This document shows positions 37,341 through 46,985 of a DNA stretch of 64,000 nt, one piece after another. Position numbers and translations under genes: made by a program. The stretch is from the NCBI GenBank assembly GCA_029573715.1, contig JAKQDR010000261.1:1-64000 (forward strand). Direction: 5' to 3'. This DNA comes from a bacterium (lineage in GTDB: Bacteria > Patescibacteriota > Microgenomatia > UBA1406 > GWC2-37-13). The notes under the pieces are model-generated. The model was given only the letters and a program-made list of their open reading frames with translations, had not been told where the DNA came from and did no database searches. Within the stretch, counting starts at the first letter, position 1. Every line of letters begins with the position of its first letter.

Positions 37341-39851
37341 TTACGGCCCCCCACTGCCGTCTGTACCAACTGGCCCATGGCGAGTGATTGTGCCATTTAC
37401 ATCAATATCTTCTATCCAGTAATAATAGACTGAAGGTGTCTTGGTGTTTGCACGTGGCAGAGTATCCAAGTATGCATAACTGCAGCCTTGAGTGCCTCCG
37501 GGAGAGCAAGAAGGAATCATGGTTTTATTTAGTTTCACTGTTGGTTCTTTCGGTGTCGACCCTCTCCATATATTAAATCCTAAGTTGTCCATCTCAGATA
37601 CTGTCACCCATTCTGCCCGCACCTGACTTCTATTTATCCATTGTGCGGTAAATGAATCGAGCAATATTGCGAGGGGAGGTGTGGGAGTAACAACTTGCAG
37701 AGAAAAGTTAAATCCCATAGTTGAATTAATGAAAAAAGAGTTGCCATATCCGGATATCTGAAAATTATTATTATTTGTCTGACATTGGTGTGTGACCCAA
37801 TCTTGTGTCTGTGCATTGAAATACCTGACCGTTGTTTCAGGCGTGTAGCCTTCACCAAAATGTACACAAAGGGTTTCTGCGTCAGTAATCGAATTTGATT
37901 GTAGAAGATTATGAGATATTCCGATATAACTCCAGGCGTTTTGACTCATTACATATGTTGATGAAGAAATTTCGCCTGTTCCTTCAAGCTGTGAATATAT
38001 TGAGGTGTCCATTCCTGGATCAAACCTAATGAGGTATCCTTCGCCAACTTCTATCGGAAAATTATTAAAGGGAGTGTTGTTCACATGCCCAATCCACAAG
38101 GAGCCGTCCCATCTGGCGATATCTCTAGTAAACACACCTGAAAGAAGCGTTAATCTGTCCAATAGCTCTTCTGCTGTGTCCCATTCAGGGCTTGGGACTA
38201 CGTCGGGAGTAAAAGAAAACTGATATGTTGGGATTGGTGTTGGAGTCATGGTCGGTGTATTCAATGGAGTAGGAGTAGGGTATGTTGTATTATCGATAAT
38301 CGCTTTGTACACACTAAGCCTCCCACCACTTCCAATTCTTCCCGCAACCGAATTCATCATTGGTTCTACATTATTGAGTATTTTGTATCGAATATTATCA
38401 GCAGAGTCATTCGAGTCATACGATAAAAGTAAGGCCACCGCACCAGCTACATGCGGACTTGCCATCGAAGTACCACTGAGAGTACTATAAGAATTATTTT
38501 GTATCGTACTCATGATCCCATTCCCTGGTGCAACAATATCAACCGTATTAACGCCATAATTTGAGTATTCAGACAATTTATCCCAACAATCGTGGGCAGC
38601 AACGGATAGTATATTTGGCAAATCGTAACCAGCAGGATAGAAGGGATCTGTATCCGTGTTTACTCCCACCCCATCTCTCCCATTGCCCGCAGCAGCGACG
38701 TAAATTGCATTGTACGCATAACTTTCAAGAATAGCACTATATTCAGTTTGTGAGTGTCCACCAAATCGCCCATAACTATTATTACTTACCTTTGCACCCA
38801 TGATGTTTGCATAGTGAATTGCAGAAGCAATGCTGCTGGAATAAGCTCCTGGAAATATTTTAAGAGGGATTATTTTAACCCTCCAATTTACTCCAACCAG
38901 ACCTGTGGTATTGTTGCCAACTGCACCAATGGTTCCAGATACATGGGTACCGTGACCGTCATCGTCAAAAGGGTTGTTATTGTTCGCGCTAAAATTCCAG
39001 CCTCGTATATCGTCAACATAGCCATTGTTATCATCGTCTATACCATTGTCGGGGATTTCATCTACATTAATCCACATATTTTCAGTGAGATCTTCATGAG
39101 TGTAGTCGACTCCTGTGTCGATCACCGCAACGATGACCGAATCATTACCTGTTGTAATGTCCCAGGCTTCTGGAGCGTCAATATCAACATCTTGATATCC
39201 ACACCTTTGTCCATTATTGTGCAAATTCCACAAAAAAACGAAGCCTAAATCGTTGGGAATAGTCGTTGTCTCAACAATGTAATTTGGCTCAGCATATTCA
39301 ATATTAGGATTTTTCTGTAATTCGACAGCAACCCTTTCTGGTGAAATATCAGCTTCATAACTCACTGTATATGTAGAGTTTAGTCTAACTTTCATAAGCT
39401 CACTTTCATTTACTACCCTGCCTGGATATTTCTTTTTGAACTTATTCAGTTCCTCATTTGGAGTTTGTGCCCCTTTAAATACCTTTTCGAGTGTAATAAT
39501 CGAGTAAGTATTGTGCATGTCTTGCACGAATGAAGGGACAGACGCTTCAATTAGATCACTATAAGAAATGATTTGCCTATCCAATTTGGAAGTTATATCC
39601 TCGTTATTTTTATCTTTGATTCCACTGAGAGGTTCTTTGAACTTTACAATCACCTCTCCATGTTTATATTCCCGATTCAGTTGTGTGGAATTTTTGCTAC
39701 TGATTTTGGTTGCCTGCAGTGGTTTACGTTGTTCCTGAAAGCTATTGTGTGGGAAAAAGAGGGTTACTAGTAAACCCAAAGCGAAAATCAGGCTAAAAAA
39801 TAACAACCCTGTTCTTAGTTGATTGATTTGTTGTAGACTTGATTTGAGCAT
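37341..39851 (-). CDS. Secreted S8 (subtilisin-like) serine peptidase
   Basis: VIVAVIDTGVDYTHEDL (Asp), DDGHGTHVSGTIGA (His), LSGTSMASPHVAGAVALLL (Ser); N-terminal signal/TM and propeptide. Confidence 0.96.
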   Translation of the reverse strand: MLKSSLQQINQLRTGLLFFSLIFALGLLVTLFFPHNSFQEQRKPLQATKISSKNSTQLNREYKHGEVIVKFKEPLSGIKDKNNEDITSKLDRQIISYSDLIEASVPSFVQDMHNTYSIITLEKVFKGAQTPNEELNKFKKKYPGRVVNESELMKVRLNSTYTVSYEADISPERVAVELQKNPNIEYAEPNYIVETTTIPNDLGFVFLWNLHNNGQRCGYQDVDIDAPEAWDITTGNDSVIVAVIDTGVDYTHEDLTENMWINVDEIPDNGIDDDNNGYVDDIRGWNFSANNNNPFDDDGHGTHVSGTIGAVGNNTTGLVGVNWRVKIIPLKIFPGAYSSSIASAIHYANIMGAKVSNNSYGRFGGHSQTEYSAILESYAYNAIYVAAAGNGRDGVGVNTDTDPFYPAGYDLPNILSVAAHDCWDKLSEYSNYGVNTVDIVAPGNGIMSTIQNNSYSTLSGTSMASPHVAGAVALLLSYDSNDSADNIRYKILNNVEPMMNSVAGRIGSGGRLSVYKAIIDNTTYPTPTPLNTPTMTPTPIPTYQFSFTPDVVPSPEWDTAEELLDRLTLLSGVFTRDIARWDGSLWIGHVNNTPFNNFPIEVGEGYLIRFDPGMDTSIYSQLEGTGEISSSTYVMSQNAWSYIGISHNLLQSNSITDAETLCVHFGEGYTPETTVRYFNAQTQDWVTHQCQTNNNNFQISGYGNSFFINSTMGFNFSLQVVTPTPPLAILLDSFTAQWINRSQVRAEWVTVSEMDNLGFNIWRGSTPKEPTVKLNKTMIPSCSPGGTQGCSYAYLDTLPRANTKTPSVYYYWIEDIDVNGTITRHGPVGTDGSGGP

Positions 39852-39951
39852 ACACCCTTTGTTACAAGATACTGTATAACAAGTATATTGTCAAAGCTTT
39901 TGATACTATTTCTTATATATTTCGAATTTTAATTCTGTACCCAAAGGTAAA

Positions 39952-40005
39952 AGCAAGAATACATGCCGAAGAATTTGAAGGGGAAGAGGTATTATCGGGC
40001 TGATT
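39952..40005 (+). pseudogene. Displaced rarA 3' end ([17 protein letters not shown])
   Basis: Same frame as the rarA C-terminus [17 protein letters not shown]. Confidence 0.92.
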
Positions 40006-40014
40006 GATATGTAT

Positions 40015-40359
40015 CTAGATTTTTTTAATTCCATCAAAGCCCGCCTTTGAAACGACCCAACCTCTATTTCCTCCTCGTGTTGGGTGAGGTGAAAATGCAA
40101 ACACGGTCCCGCATTGAAATGGGCATAGCATCCTAATGTCTACACCCAGCCCAGTGGGGGATTCATGATTAAGACGTAATAGGGCAGTTTCTTGCACTGA
40201 GTCTGTGCCAGGATATTTATTGTAACCTGCACATAGTTGATTGCTTCCAAGTTTACGATGCATAGGTAAGCCTGCTTTACTAGCAACTATAAGCATTGCA
40301 GGTAATCTTGAATCAACGTCTCCGGGTAATTCATCAATACGGCACCATGCGTCCAGCAT
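40015..40359 (-). CDS. Hypothetical protein
   Basis: 114-aa ORF; ends 10 nt from the rarA remnant. Confidence 0.4.
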   Translation of the reverse strand: MLDAWCRIDELPGDVDSRLPAMLIVASKAGLPMHRKLGSNQLCAGYNKYPGTDSVQETALLRLNHESPTGLGVDIRMLCPFQCGTVFAFSPHPTRGGNRGWVVSKAGFDGIKKI

Positions 40360-40480
40360 ATGTTTTTTATATCAGCAATTCGAAATACAATAATGGATAC
40401 TGAGTGTCATTAGTTTATCGACAATCACACATTGAACACGTATTAATATTAGCACCATATCCCTATCCCTTTTTCATTTG

Positions 40481-40642
40481 TTATTTAACGTCGGGCTTAC
40501 CCCCTCTACCATATCGTCTAATCTTTGGAGTCGACTCTAAAGGTTTACGACTGATAAGGCGATAAAATATGTTTTCAGCGAGCTTTGCTGTAAATCGCGT
40601 GACCGGCTCGACCTGAATAGTCCGTTTTTCTTCCAACGACAT
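40481..40642 (-). CDS. Small basic protein (53 aa)
   Basis: MSLEEKRTIQVEPVTRFTAKLAENIFYRLISRKPLESTPKIRRYGRGGKPDVK*; 11 nt after the preceding small ORF; below the ORF track length cutoff. Confidence 0.5.
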   Translation of the reverse strand: MSLEEKRTIQVEPVTRFTAKLAENIFYRLISRKPLESTPKIRRYGRGGKPDVK

Positions 40643-40653
40643 ATGCAGATATT

Positions 40654-40809
40654 TTAATGCTTATTTTTAAAAACAGTGCCCCTGCGTACATTTTTTCTGA
40701 CTTTCTCTGCGATACATCCAATGAGGCGAATAGGGTCCAAAAAAGCTTGTCCCCGGAGCACGCGATACAGATAATCATGTTTTTTGGGTTGCTGTTCTGA
40801 TGCGCTCAT
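40654..40809 (-). CDS. Small basic protein (51 aa)
   Basis: MSASEQQPKKHDYLYRVLRGQAFLDPIRLIGCIAEKVRKNVRRGTVFKNKH*; ATGA overlap with the NUDIX stop. Confidence 0.55.
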   Translation of the reverse strand: MSASEQQPKKHDYLYRVLRGQAFLDPIRLIGCIAEKVRKNVRRGTVFKNKH

Positions 40810-41255
40810 GCAGATAGCATATCACGCAGATGTGCTGCGTGGGTGCGCACCAGCTGACCAATGAGGTTTGCCTCATCAAACATCGTAAGCAGCTCATCAA
40901 AGGTCGCGAGTGCATATTCTTCGTGCTCATCAGACAGTTGTATAGTGCCTTCCACACGCCCGGCATACGTCAGGCGAATAACATGCATCTTTTTTTTCTC
41001 AACCCAAATATCTTGCGCTCCCAACAAAGCAGACGTTTCCCAATGATCTGCGCTGTATTCCAATCCCGCCTCTTCACGGATTTCTCTTTGTAAGTTGTCA
41101 TACAAAGAAAGTGTGGGGTCGATTCTGCCTCCGGGGATATCCCACATCGTGCCTTGCACATGGCTATATGCTACGCCCGAGCGCCGGAGAACCAAGAACT
41201 TGCCATTATATACCGCAAGAATCTTAACACCGACTTGAAGAGTGGTAGGGTTCAT
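40806..41255 (-). CDS. NUDIX hydrolase
   Basis: GGRIDPTLSLYDNLQREIREEAGL Nudix box. Confidence 0.93.
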   Translation of the reverse strand: MNPTTLQVGVKILAVYNGKFLVLRRSGVAYSHVQGTMWDIPGGRIDPTLSLYDNLQREIREEAGLEYSADHWETSALLGAQDIWVEKKKMHVIRLTYAGRVEGTIQLSDEHEEYALATFDELLTMFDEANLIGQLVRTHAAHLRDMLSA

Positions 41256-41281
41256 GGCGGTACTATTCTAGCAAAAATCCC

Positions 41282-41734
41282 TTAAGATGAAGTGGGAAGA
41301 GCGAGGCATTTTGCCTCACTGGGGACAAATGAATCTTTAACATTTACAGTAAAGCTAGCTTGAGCTCCTCTATTAGGATGTTCAGGATTATATTTTAAGG
41401 ATACATCACTTGGTGAAAGGCCTGGGCAAGAAACTCGATATTGACTACAGCTTCTACATGGAGGGATGGCCACTTGGTATGCGACGGTGCCCATATTCAT
41501 ATTATCTCCACGGTTATCAATAAATGAGCCTTGTGCTGGTAGAACCGAAGTTGATATATTAATCTTTCCATCACCGAAAGCTGCAGTTGTTTCTGCGCAT
41601 AAATCAACCACTGTTCCCGAACAGAAAGGGAATCCTTTTATTGTATGAACAACACGATGCTCAGCTCTCACACTGCCTCGAGTTGGTATAAGAGAATACT
41701 CTTTATTAAGATGGCTAGAGATTGTTAGAGCCAT
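41282..41734 (-). CDS. Hypothetical orphan protein
   Basis: 150-aa ORF. Confidence 0.45.
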   Translation of the reverse strand: MALTISSHLNKEYSLIPTRGSVRAEHRVVHTIKGFPFCSGTVVDLCAETTAAFGDGKINISTSVLPAQGSFIDNRGDNMNMGTVAYQVAIPPCRSCSQYRVSCPGLSPSDVSLKYNPEHPNRGAQASFTVNVKDSFVPSEAKCLALPTSS

Positions 41735-41868
41735 ATATCAACACAATGATTCAGGGTCTATAAAACCGTTATTTACAATAGGCCTATAATACACTAATTA
41801 TCCTACAATTCAAGGTGAATGGACTATTACTTAACGTAAAATGAACCTGTCCCAAGTACAATACTCCC

Positions 41869-43041
41869 ATGTCAGCACAAATTCCCCGATTTATTGTCAT
41901 TGATGTGGTGCCCCCGCATACGCGGATCGCAGAGAGTGAAAAGCGCCTCCAAGAAACCATTCAGCTCGTCCACACCCTCACCGGAGGGAAAGGGGTTATT
42001 GGCCACATAGTGCAACAACGCATTCACCCCGATCAAACCACCTACGTTGGCAAAGGGAAAGTCGCAGAGCTTTTTGAATTGATCAAACGCGAACCGGTCG
42101 ACACGCTCGTGCTCAACGATATTGTCAGCTCAAATCAGGTGTACAACCTCAAAATGGCGCTTTGGGATGCAGACTCCGATATCACCGTGTGGGATAGGGT
42201 GGATCTTATTCTTAAAATCTTTCAAAAACATGCACGCACTGCCGAAGGAAAACTGCAAATTGAGCTTGCGGCAATGCAGCACATGGGCCCTCGGATCTTT
42301 GGGATGGGGATGATATTATCCCGACAGGGTGGGGGAGTGGGAACGCGCGGCATCGGCGAGACCAATACCGAGCGGATGAAACGCCATTGGCGCGACGCCA
42401 TGCGTGAGGTGCGCCTTAAGCTTGCAAAGTACCAAAACAATCAGCAAACTCGGATTGAAAAACGACAGGAGAGAGGAATAAAGACGGTCGCAATAGTCGG
42501 ATACACCAATGCGGGAAAAACGACTCTATTTAATACGCTTACGGGGAAAGCAAAGCTTGAGAAAGATGTGCTTTTCGCAACGCTTGATAGTGCGACAGGA
42601 TATCTTAAATATAAAGAACAGAGTACGGAGTACAAAGTACAGAGTGAAAAAATGAACACAAAGAGCAACACTTTCTCCCTTCAACCGATTTTGGTGTCGG
42701 ATACGATTGGGTTTATCAAGAATCTCCCTCCTAAATTGGTGCAGGCATTTCGTTCAACACTTTTGGAGACGGTGAATGCAGACTTACTGGTGCATGTGGT
42801 GGATGCGTCAGATCCTGATATTGAAGAAAAGATCGAAACAGTCCAGCGCACATTGCGCGATTTGGGAGTAGAGGATAAGCCCAGCATAATGGTGCTTAAT
42901 AAGTTCGACCTTCCACCGGGCGCCGACATTCAAAAGATTAAGGATATTATCCACGTCTACCAGCCCGTGTGCGTTTCAGTGAAAGAGGCCGACTCAACAA
43001 AAGCGCTCACGGAGAAAATAGTGCAAATATTGCAAAGATAA
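41869..43041 (+). CDS. hflX: GTPase HflX
   Basis: VGKGKVAELFELI, GTRGIGETNTE, GYTNAGKTTLFN, SDTIGFIKNLPPKLVQAFRSTLLE, NKFD. Confidence 0.96.
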   Translation: MSAQIPRFIVIDVVPPHTRIAESEKRLQETIQLVHTLTGGKGVIGHIVQQRIHPDQTTYVGKGKVAELFELIKREPVDTLVLNDIVSSNQVYNLKMALWDADSDITVWDRVDLILKIFQKHARTAEGKLQIELAAMQHMGPRIFGMGMILSRQGGGVGTRGIGETNTERMKRHWRDAMREVRLKLAKYQNNQQTRIEKRQERGIKTVAIVGYTNAGKTTLFNTLTGKAKLEKDVLFATLDSATGYLKYKEQSTEYKVQSEKMNTKSNTFSLQPILVSDTIGFIKNLPPKLVQAFRSTLLETVNADLLVHVVDASDPDIEEKIETVQRTLRDLGVEDKPSIMVLNKFDLPPGADIQKIKDIIHVYQPVCVSVKEADSTKALTEKIVQILQR

Positions 43042-43095
43042 TTCACTCACGTTTCAAAGTAGCTAAAGAAGGGTAAATGGTATACTTTTCACCAC

Positions 43096-44526
43096 ATGTC
43101 CACGTTCATCTCCACCTCTATCCCATACGTCAATGCACGGCCCCACATCGGCTTTGCATTTGAGGCTGTTCAGGCAGATGTGCTTGCCCGACTGTTTCGA
43201 AGGGCTGGTGAGGATGTGCACTTCACAACCGGCACCGATGAGAATGCGCTTAAAAATATTGAGTCAGCAGAGAAAGCAGGGAAACCTGTGCAAGAGTTTG
43301 TTGATGAAAACGCACAAGTATTTTTAGAGCTCTGTAAAAGCTTGGGAATAAGCAATGACACCTTCATCCGAACAACCTCAGCACAGCACAAAACAGGTGC
43401 TCAAAAATTGTGGACACTTAGTGCTAAAGATATCTACAAGAAAACATATTCAGGTTTGTATTGTGTGGGATGCGAAACATTTTATGAGGATGGAGAATTT
43501 CCGGACAACATCTGCCCCAACCATAATCGCACACTTGAGCTTGTGGAGGAAGAAAACTACTTTTTCGCCCTTTCCCGCTATCAAACTCAAATCGAAAACA
43601 TGCTCGAAACCGACAAGCTCACCATTTTCCCCGCATATCGCAAAGAGGAGCTTCTAAACTTCGTGCGTAAAGGCCTGCAAGATTTCTCTATCTCTCGCCC
43701 CACCAAACGCATGAAGGGGTGGGGGGTACCCGTGCCCGACGACGACAGTCAGCGTATGTATGTTTGGTATGACGCTTTATCAAATTACATCACTGCACTT
43801 GGGTTTGGGGAAAAAGACGAGTCGCTATACCACACCTATTGGGAAAATTCAGAAAAACGCATACATGTCATTGGCAAAGATATCATCAAATTCCACGGTA
43901 TTTATTGGCCCGCCATGTTGCTTTCTGCCGGGCTTCCACTCCCGACTCATCTATTCACCCACGGGTTTATCACGGCAAACGGGCAAAAAATCAGTAAATC
44001 ATTGGGTAATGTGGTCGACCCGTTTGCACTCATCAAAAACTATGGCCTTGCCGCCGTGCGCTACTATTTGGCCCGTGAAATACCTCCCCATGATGATGGT
44101 GATTATAGCGACAGCCGCATGCGACAGCTGTATACGGCAGATCTTGCCAATGAACTCGGCAATCTTCTCAGTCGCACAATCGCCATAGCAGCGCAGGATG
44201 GAATTATCATTGAAGCAAATGCCATGGTTCTTCAGGCGCACCATGACAGCGGGATGCAAGAAAAACATACTCCATTCCACTATCAAACGATCCTTGCTTC
44301 TCTCTGGTCACAGGTAAAGGAAATTAACAAATCGTTTAATGAATATGAGCCATGGAGTAAAGATGCAAATGCGCGATCGTCATTTATCCGAGAAACACTT
44401 GGTGCGTTAAGTCAGATCGGACAGAAACTACAACCGTTTCTCCCTGAAACTGCACAACTCATACGCGAGCGAACTCAAGGCAAGATAGAGAAGATACGCC
44501 CACTGTTTCCAAGGATTGAGGTGTAG
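43096..44526 (+). CDS. metG: Methionine--tRNA ligase
   Basis: TSIPYVNARPHIGFAFE, TTGTDENALKN, KMSKS-equivalent KISKSLGNVVDP. Confidence 0.96.
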   Translation: MSTFISTSIPYVNARPHIGFAFEAVQADVLARLFRRAGEDVHFTTGTDENALKNIESAEKAGKPVQEFVDENAQVFLELCKSLGISNDTFIRTTSAQHKTGAQKLWTLSAKDIYKKTYSGLYCVGCETFYEDGEFPDNICPNHNRTLELVEEENYFFALSRYQTQIENMLETDKLTIFPAYRKEELLNFVRKGLQDFSISRPTKRMKGWGVPVPDDDSQRMYVWYDALSNYITALGFGEKDESLYHTYWENSEKRIHVIGKDIIKFHGIYWPAMLLSAGLPLPTHLFTHGFITANGQKISKSLGNVVDPFALIKNYGLAAVRYYLAREIPPHDDGDYSDSRMRQLYTADLANELGNLLSRTIAIAAQDGIIIEANAMVLQAHHDSGMQEKHTPFHYQTILASLWSQVKEINKSFNEYEPWSKDANARSSFIRETLGALSQIGQKLQPFLPETAQLIRERTQGKIEKIRPLFPRIEV

Positions 44527-44555
44527 AAAATGATTGTCAGGGTAACCAAACAACA

Positions 44556-45161
44556 ATGGTACATTCTTTAACTGTCAAAAGAGCCCAAAAAATCCACGCT
44601 GTCCTTGCTCATCGCCAACAAGGCATTGTCGTGCTTGAGGATGTGCATGATCCTCACAATGCTGCAGCCGTGCTTCGTAGTGTGGACGCTTTTGGGTTTC
44701 AAACAGCATATTTTATATTCGAGCATCAAAAGGCATACAATCCCAAACGAATCGGTAAGCAAAGCTCGGCTTCAGCCAATAAATGGCTGACGATTGAAAA
44801 GTTTGCATCCACGAAGGCCTGCTACGACAAACTGAAGTCGGAAGGATTTACCATCTATGCGACAACACTAAAATCGGAAAAGCCTCTCAACTTGTACACC
44901 CCCATGCCGACACTCGGGCCCAAAATCGCACTTGTTTTCGGCAATGAGCACGCAGGAATATCTGAATATGGCCAGATGCACGCCGATTACCACCTGTATA
45001 TCCCGATGCAGGGCTTTGTACAGTCGTTTAATATCTCAGTATCGGTCGCGCTTGTATTGGCCGAGATCACGCGAAAACGAAGAGAACAGGGGATAGAAAA
45101 ATACGTGCTCGACGACCAACAGAAAAAAGAACTGCAAGATAAGTGGATGCCGGAAGTTTAA
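44556..45161 (+). CDS. SpoU/TrmH-family RNA 2'-O-methyltransferase
   Basis: VLEDVHDPHNAAAVLRSVDAFG, IALVFGNEHAGIS, IPMQGFVQSFNISVSVAL. Confidence 0.93.
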   Translation: MVHSLTVKRAQKIHAVLAHRQQGIVVLEDVHDPHNAAAVLRSVDAFGFQTAYFIFEHQKAYNPKRIGKQSSASANKWLTIEKFASTKACYDKLKSEGFTIYATTLKSEKPLNLYTPMPTLGPKIALVFGNEHAGISEYGQMHADYHLYIPMQGFVQSFNISVSVALVLAEITRKRREQGIEKYVLDDQQKKELQDKWMPEV

Positions 45162-45166
45162 CTCAC

Positions 45167-46240
45167 TTAATTGGTATATACCCCGAGTTTTTGTGCAGCT
45201 TGATAAATGGGATTATCTTTGGTGACTCGCTTCACCACATCGATTTCACCCGTTAGAGGCGACAGCACAATCTGGCCACTGCGCATGCTAACAATCGTCT
45301 TAAATTGTCCTTGTTGATAAGCCTCAAACGCCGCAATGCCATAGCGACGAGCGAGGATTCTATCTTCTGCATTGGGGCTGCCTCCCCGCTGTGTGTGCCC
45401 CAAAATGACATTGCGCAGTTCAAACTTACCGGGGAATTGAGTTTCTATCATTTGCATGAGCGTATATGATGATCCCACCATTTGATTTTCGGCATTTTCC
45501 TTATCTTGCATGGTTGAGGGAAGATTAAGCGTGATGCCTTCCGCGACCGCAATGACTGCCGAACCATGAGTTTGCATATGCTGCTCTAAAAATCCGACAA
45601 ACTGCCCCAGATCAAGCGGAAACTCAGGAAGCAGTATGGCATCGGCACCTGCAGCAAGCCCTGCATGAAGGGTAATCCAGCCAGCCGTACGGCCCATACA
45701 CTCTACCAGAAAGACTCTTCCGTGGCTCGTGGCAGTAGTATGAATTTTATCCAGTGCCTCAACTGCCACTGAAACTGCAGTACTAAATCCAAATGTCACA
45801 TCAGTTGTTGATAAATCGTTGTCAATGGTTTTGGGCACACCAATGATATTGACCCCCAAATCAGCCATCTGAGATGCACCAGCCAGTGAGCCATCACCGC
45901 CAATGACAATAAGTCCTTCAATGCCAAGCGAGTCTAAGTTTGTTTTGGCCTCAAGTAGTATGGCAGGATCTATCGCATGCTTTTCACCTCGACCGATTTT
46001 GGCCGAGAATCTGCCGTGATTGGTGGTTTTAAGGATAGTACCGCCCAAATGGCTTATGCCACGCACAGACTCAAGATCAAGCGTGCGATAGCGCATGGGA
46101 GAGAGTGCACCTTCCCATCCTTTATGAAAGCCAATATACTCATAGCCCTGCGCACTGCCCATTTTCACAATGGTTGCCACCACTGCATTGATGCCTGCGC
46201 AATCACCGCCTGCGGTAATGATGCCTATTTTATGAGCCAT
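45167..46240 (-). CDS. pfkA: 6-phosphofructokinase
   Basis: GIITAGGDCAGINAVV, GGDGSLAGA, PKTIDNDL, ECMGRTAGWI; start set at MAHKIGII (the ORF track extends to 46273). Confidence 0.94.
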   Translation of the reverse strand: MAHKIGIITAGGDCAGINAVVATIVKMGSAQGYEYIGFHKGWEGALSPMRYRTLDLESVRGISHLGGTILKTTNHGRFSAKIGRGEKHAIDPAILLEAKTNLDSLGIEGLIVIGGDGSLAGASQMADLGVNIIGVPKTIDNDLSTTDVTFGFSTAVSVAVEALDKIHTTATSHGRVFLVECMGRTAGWITLHAGLAAGADAILLPEFPLDLGQFVGFLEQHMQTHGSAVIAVAEGITLNLPSTMQDKENAENQMVGSSYTLMQMIETQFPGKFELRNVILGHTQRGGSPNAEDRILARRYGIAAFEAYQQGQFKTIVSMRSGQIVLSPLTGEIDVVKRVTKDNPIYQAAQKLGVYTN

Positions 46241-46247
46241 ATCGCTC

Positions 46248-46253
46248 ATTATA
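46248..46253 (-). promoter_or_regulatory. TATAAT 7 nt upstream of the pfkA ATG
   Basis: Minus strand TATAATgagcgatATG. Confidence 0.55.
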
Positions 46254-46321
46254 CGTGAGTCACGCTGCTTCATTCAATAGCTATTGCACACATGGCCCAC
46301 CGATAGGTATGATACATGCCT

Positions 46322-46948
46322 ATGCATATCATCAAATCAGTCACCATTTTTGGCAGCGCAGTGGGAAGTGGGGGAGATCATGATTTTAATCAGGCATTTC
46401 TCACCGCAAAAAAGCTTGCAGAATATGATCTCACCGTTGTTGATGGCGGAGGGCCGGGTGTGATGTTTGCCGGGATAAAAGGAGCGGAGGAAGCGGGGGG
46501 TAAAACGGTGGCAGTATACTTGGAGCCTGATTACGCCACCGCCATACAAGGCAAAGAAAACAGTATTGTTGCAGATGAAATGTATTCAGAGAAAAACTAC
46601 ATCGACAGAACGCAGCGGCTCATGGAGCTGGGTGATGCATATGTTTTTTTTAACGGTGGCACCGGCACTATCTCTGAATTTGCGATGTGTTGGGTCGTGG
46701 CACGTCTCTATTTTGGGTTCCACAAGCCAATAATTCTCTTTGGTTCATTTTGGAGGGAAATTGTCGAAACATTTGTCAAAACCATGCGTATCCGACCTGA
46801 GGAAGTGCGCGTACTAAAAATCGTCGAAACTCCCGATGAAGTCATTCAGGCACTTGAAGATTTTGAAGATATGATTGAGCAAGACAGGAAAATCCATATT
46901 GAAAATCCTGGCCGTGAGCGACACCTCATGCTTGGCTATCGGGACTGA
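46322..46948 (+). CDS. LOG-family Rossmann-fold protein
   Basis: TIFGSAVG, VVDGGGPGVMFAGIKGA, FFNGGTGTISEFA. Confidence 0.85.
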   Translation: MHIIKSVTIFGSAVGSGGDHDFNQAFLTAKKLAEYDLTVVDGGGPGVMFAGIKGAEEAGGKTVAVYLEPDYATAIQGKENSIVADEMYSEKNYIDRTQRLMELGDAYVFFNGGTGTISEFAMCWVVARLYFGFHKPIILFGSFWREIVETFVKTMRIRPEEVRVLKIVETPDEVIQALEDFEDMIEQDRKIHIENPGRERHLMLGYRD

Positions 46949-46985
46949 AGAAAAATGTACGGCTCACTACCACCTGATTGCGATG

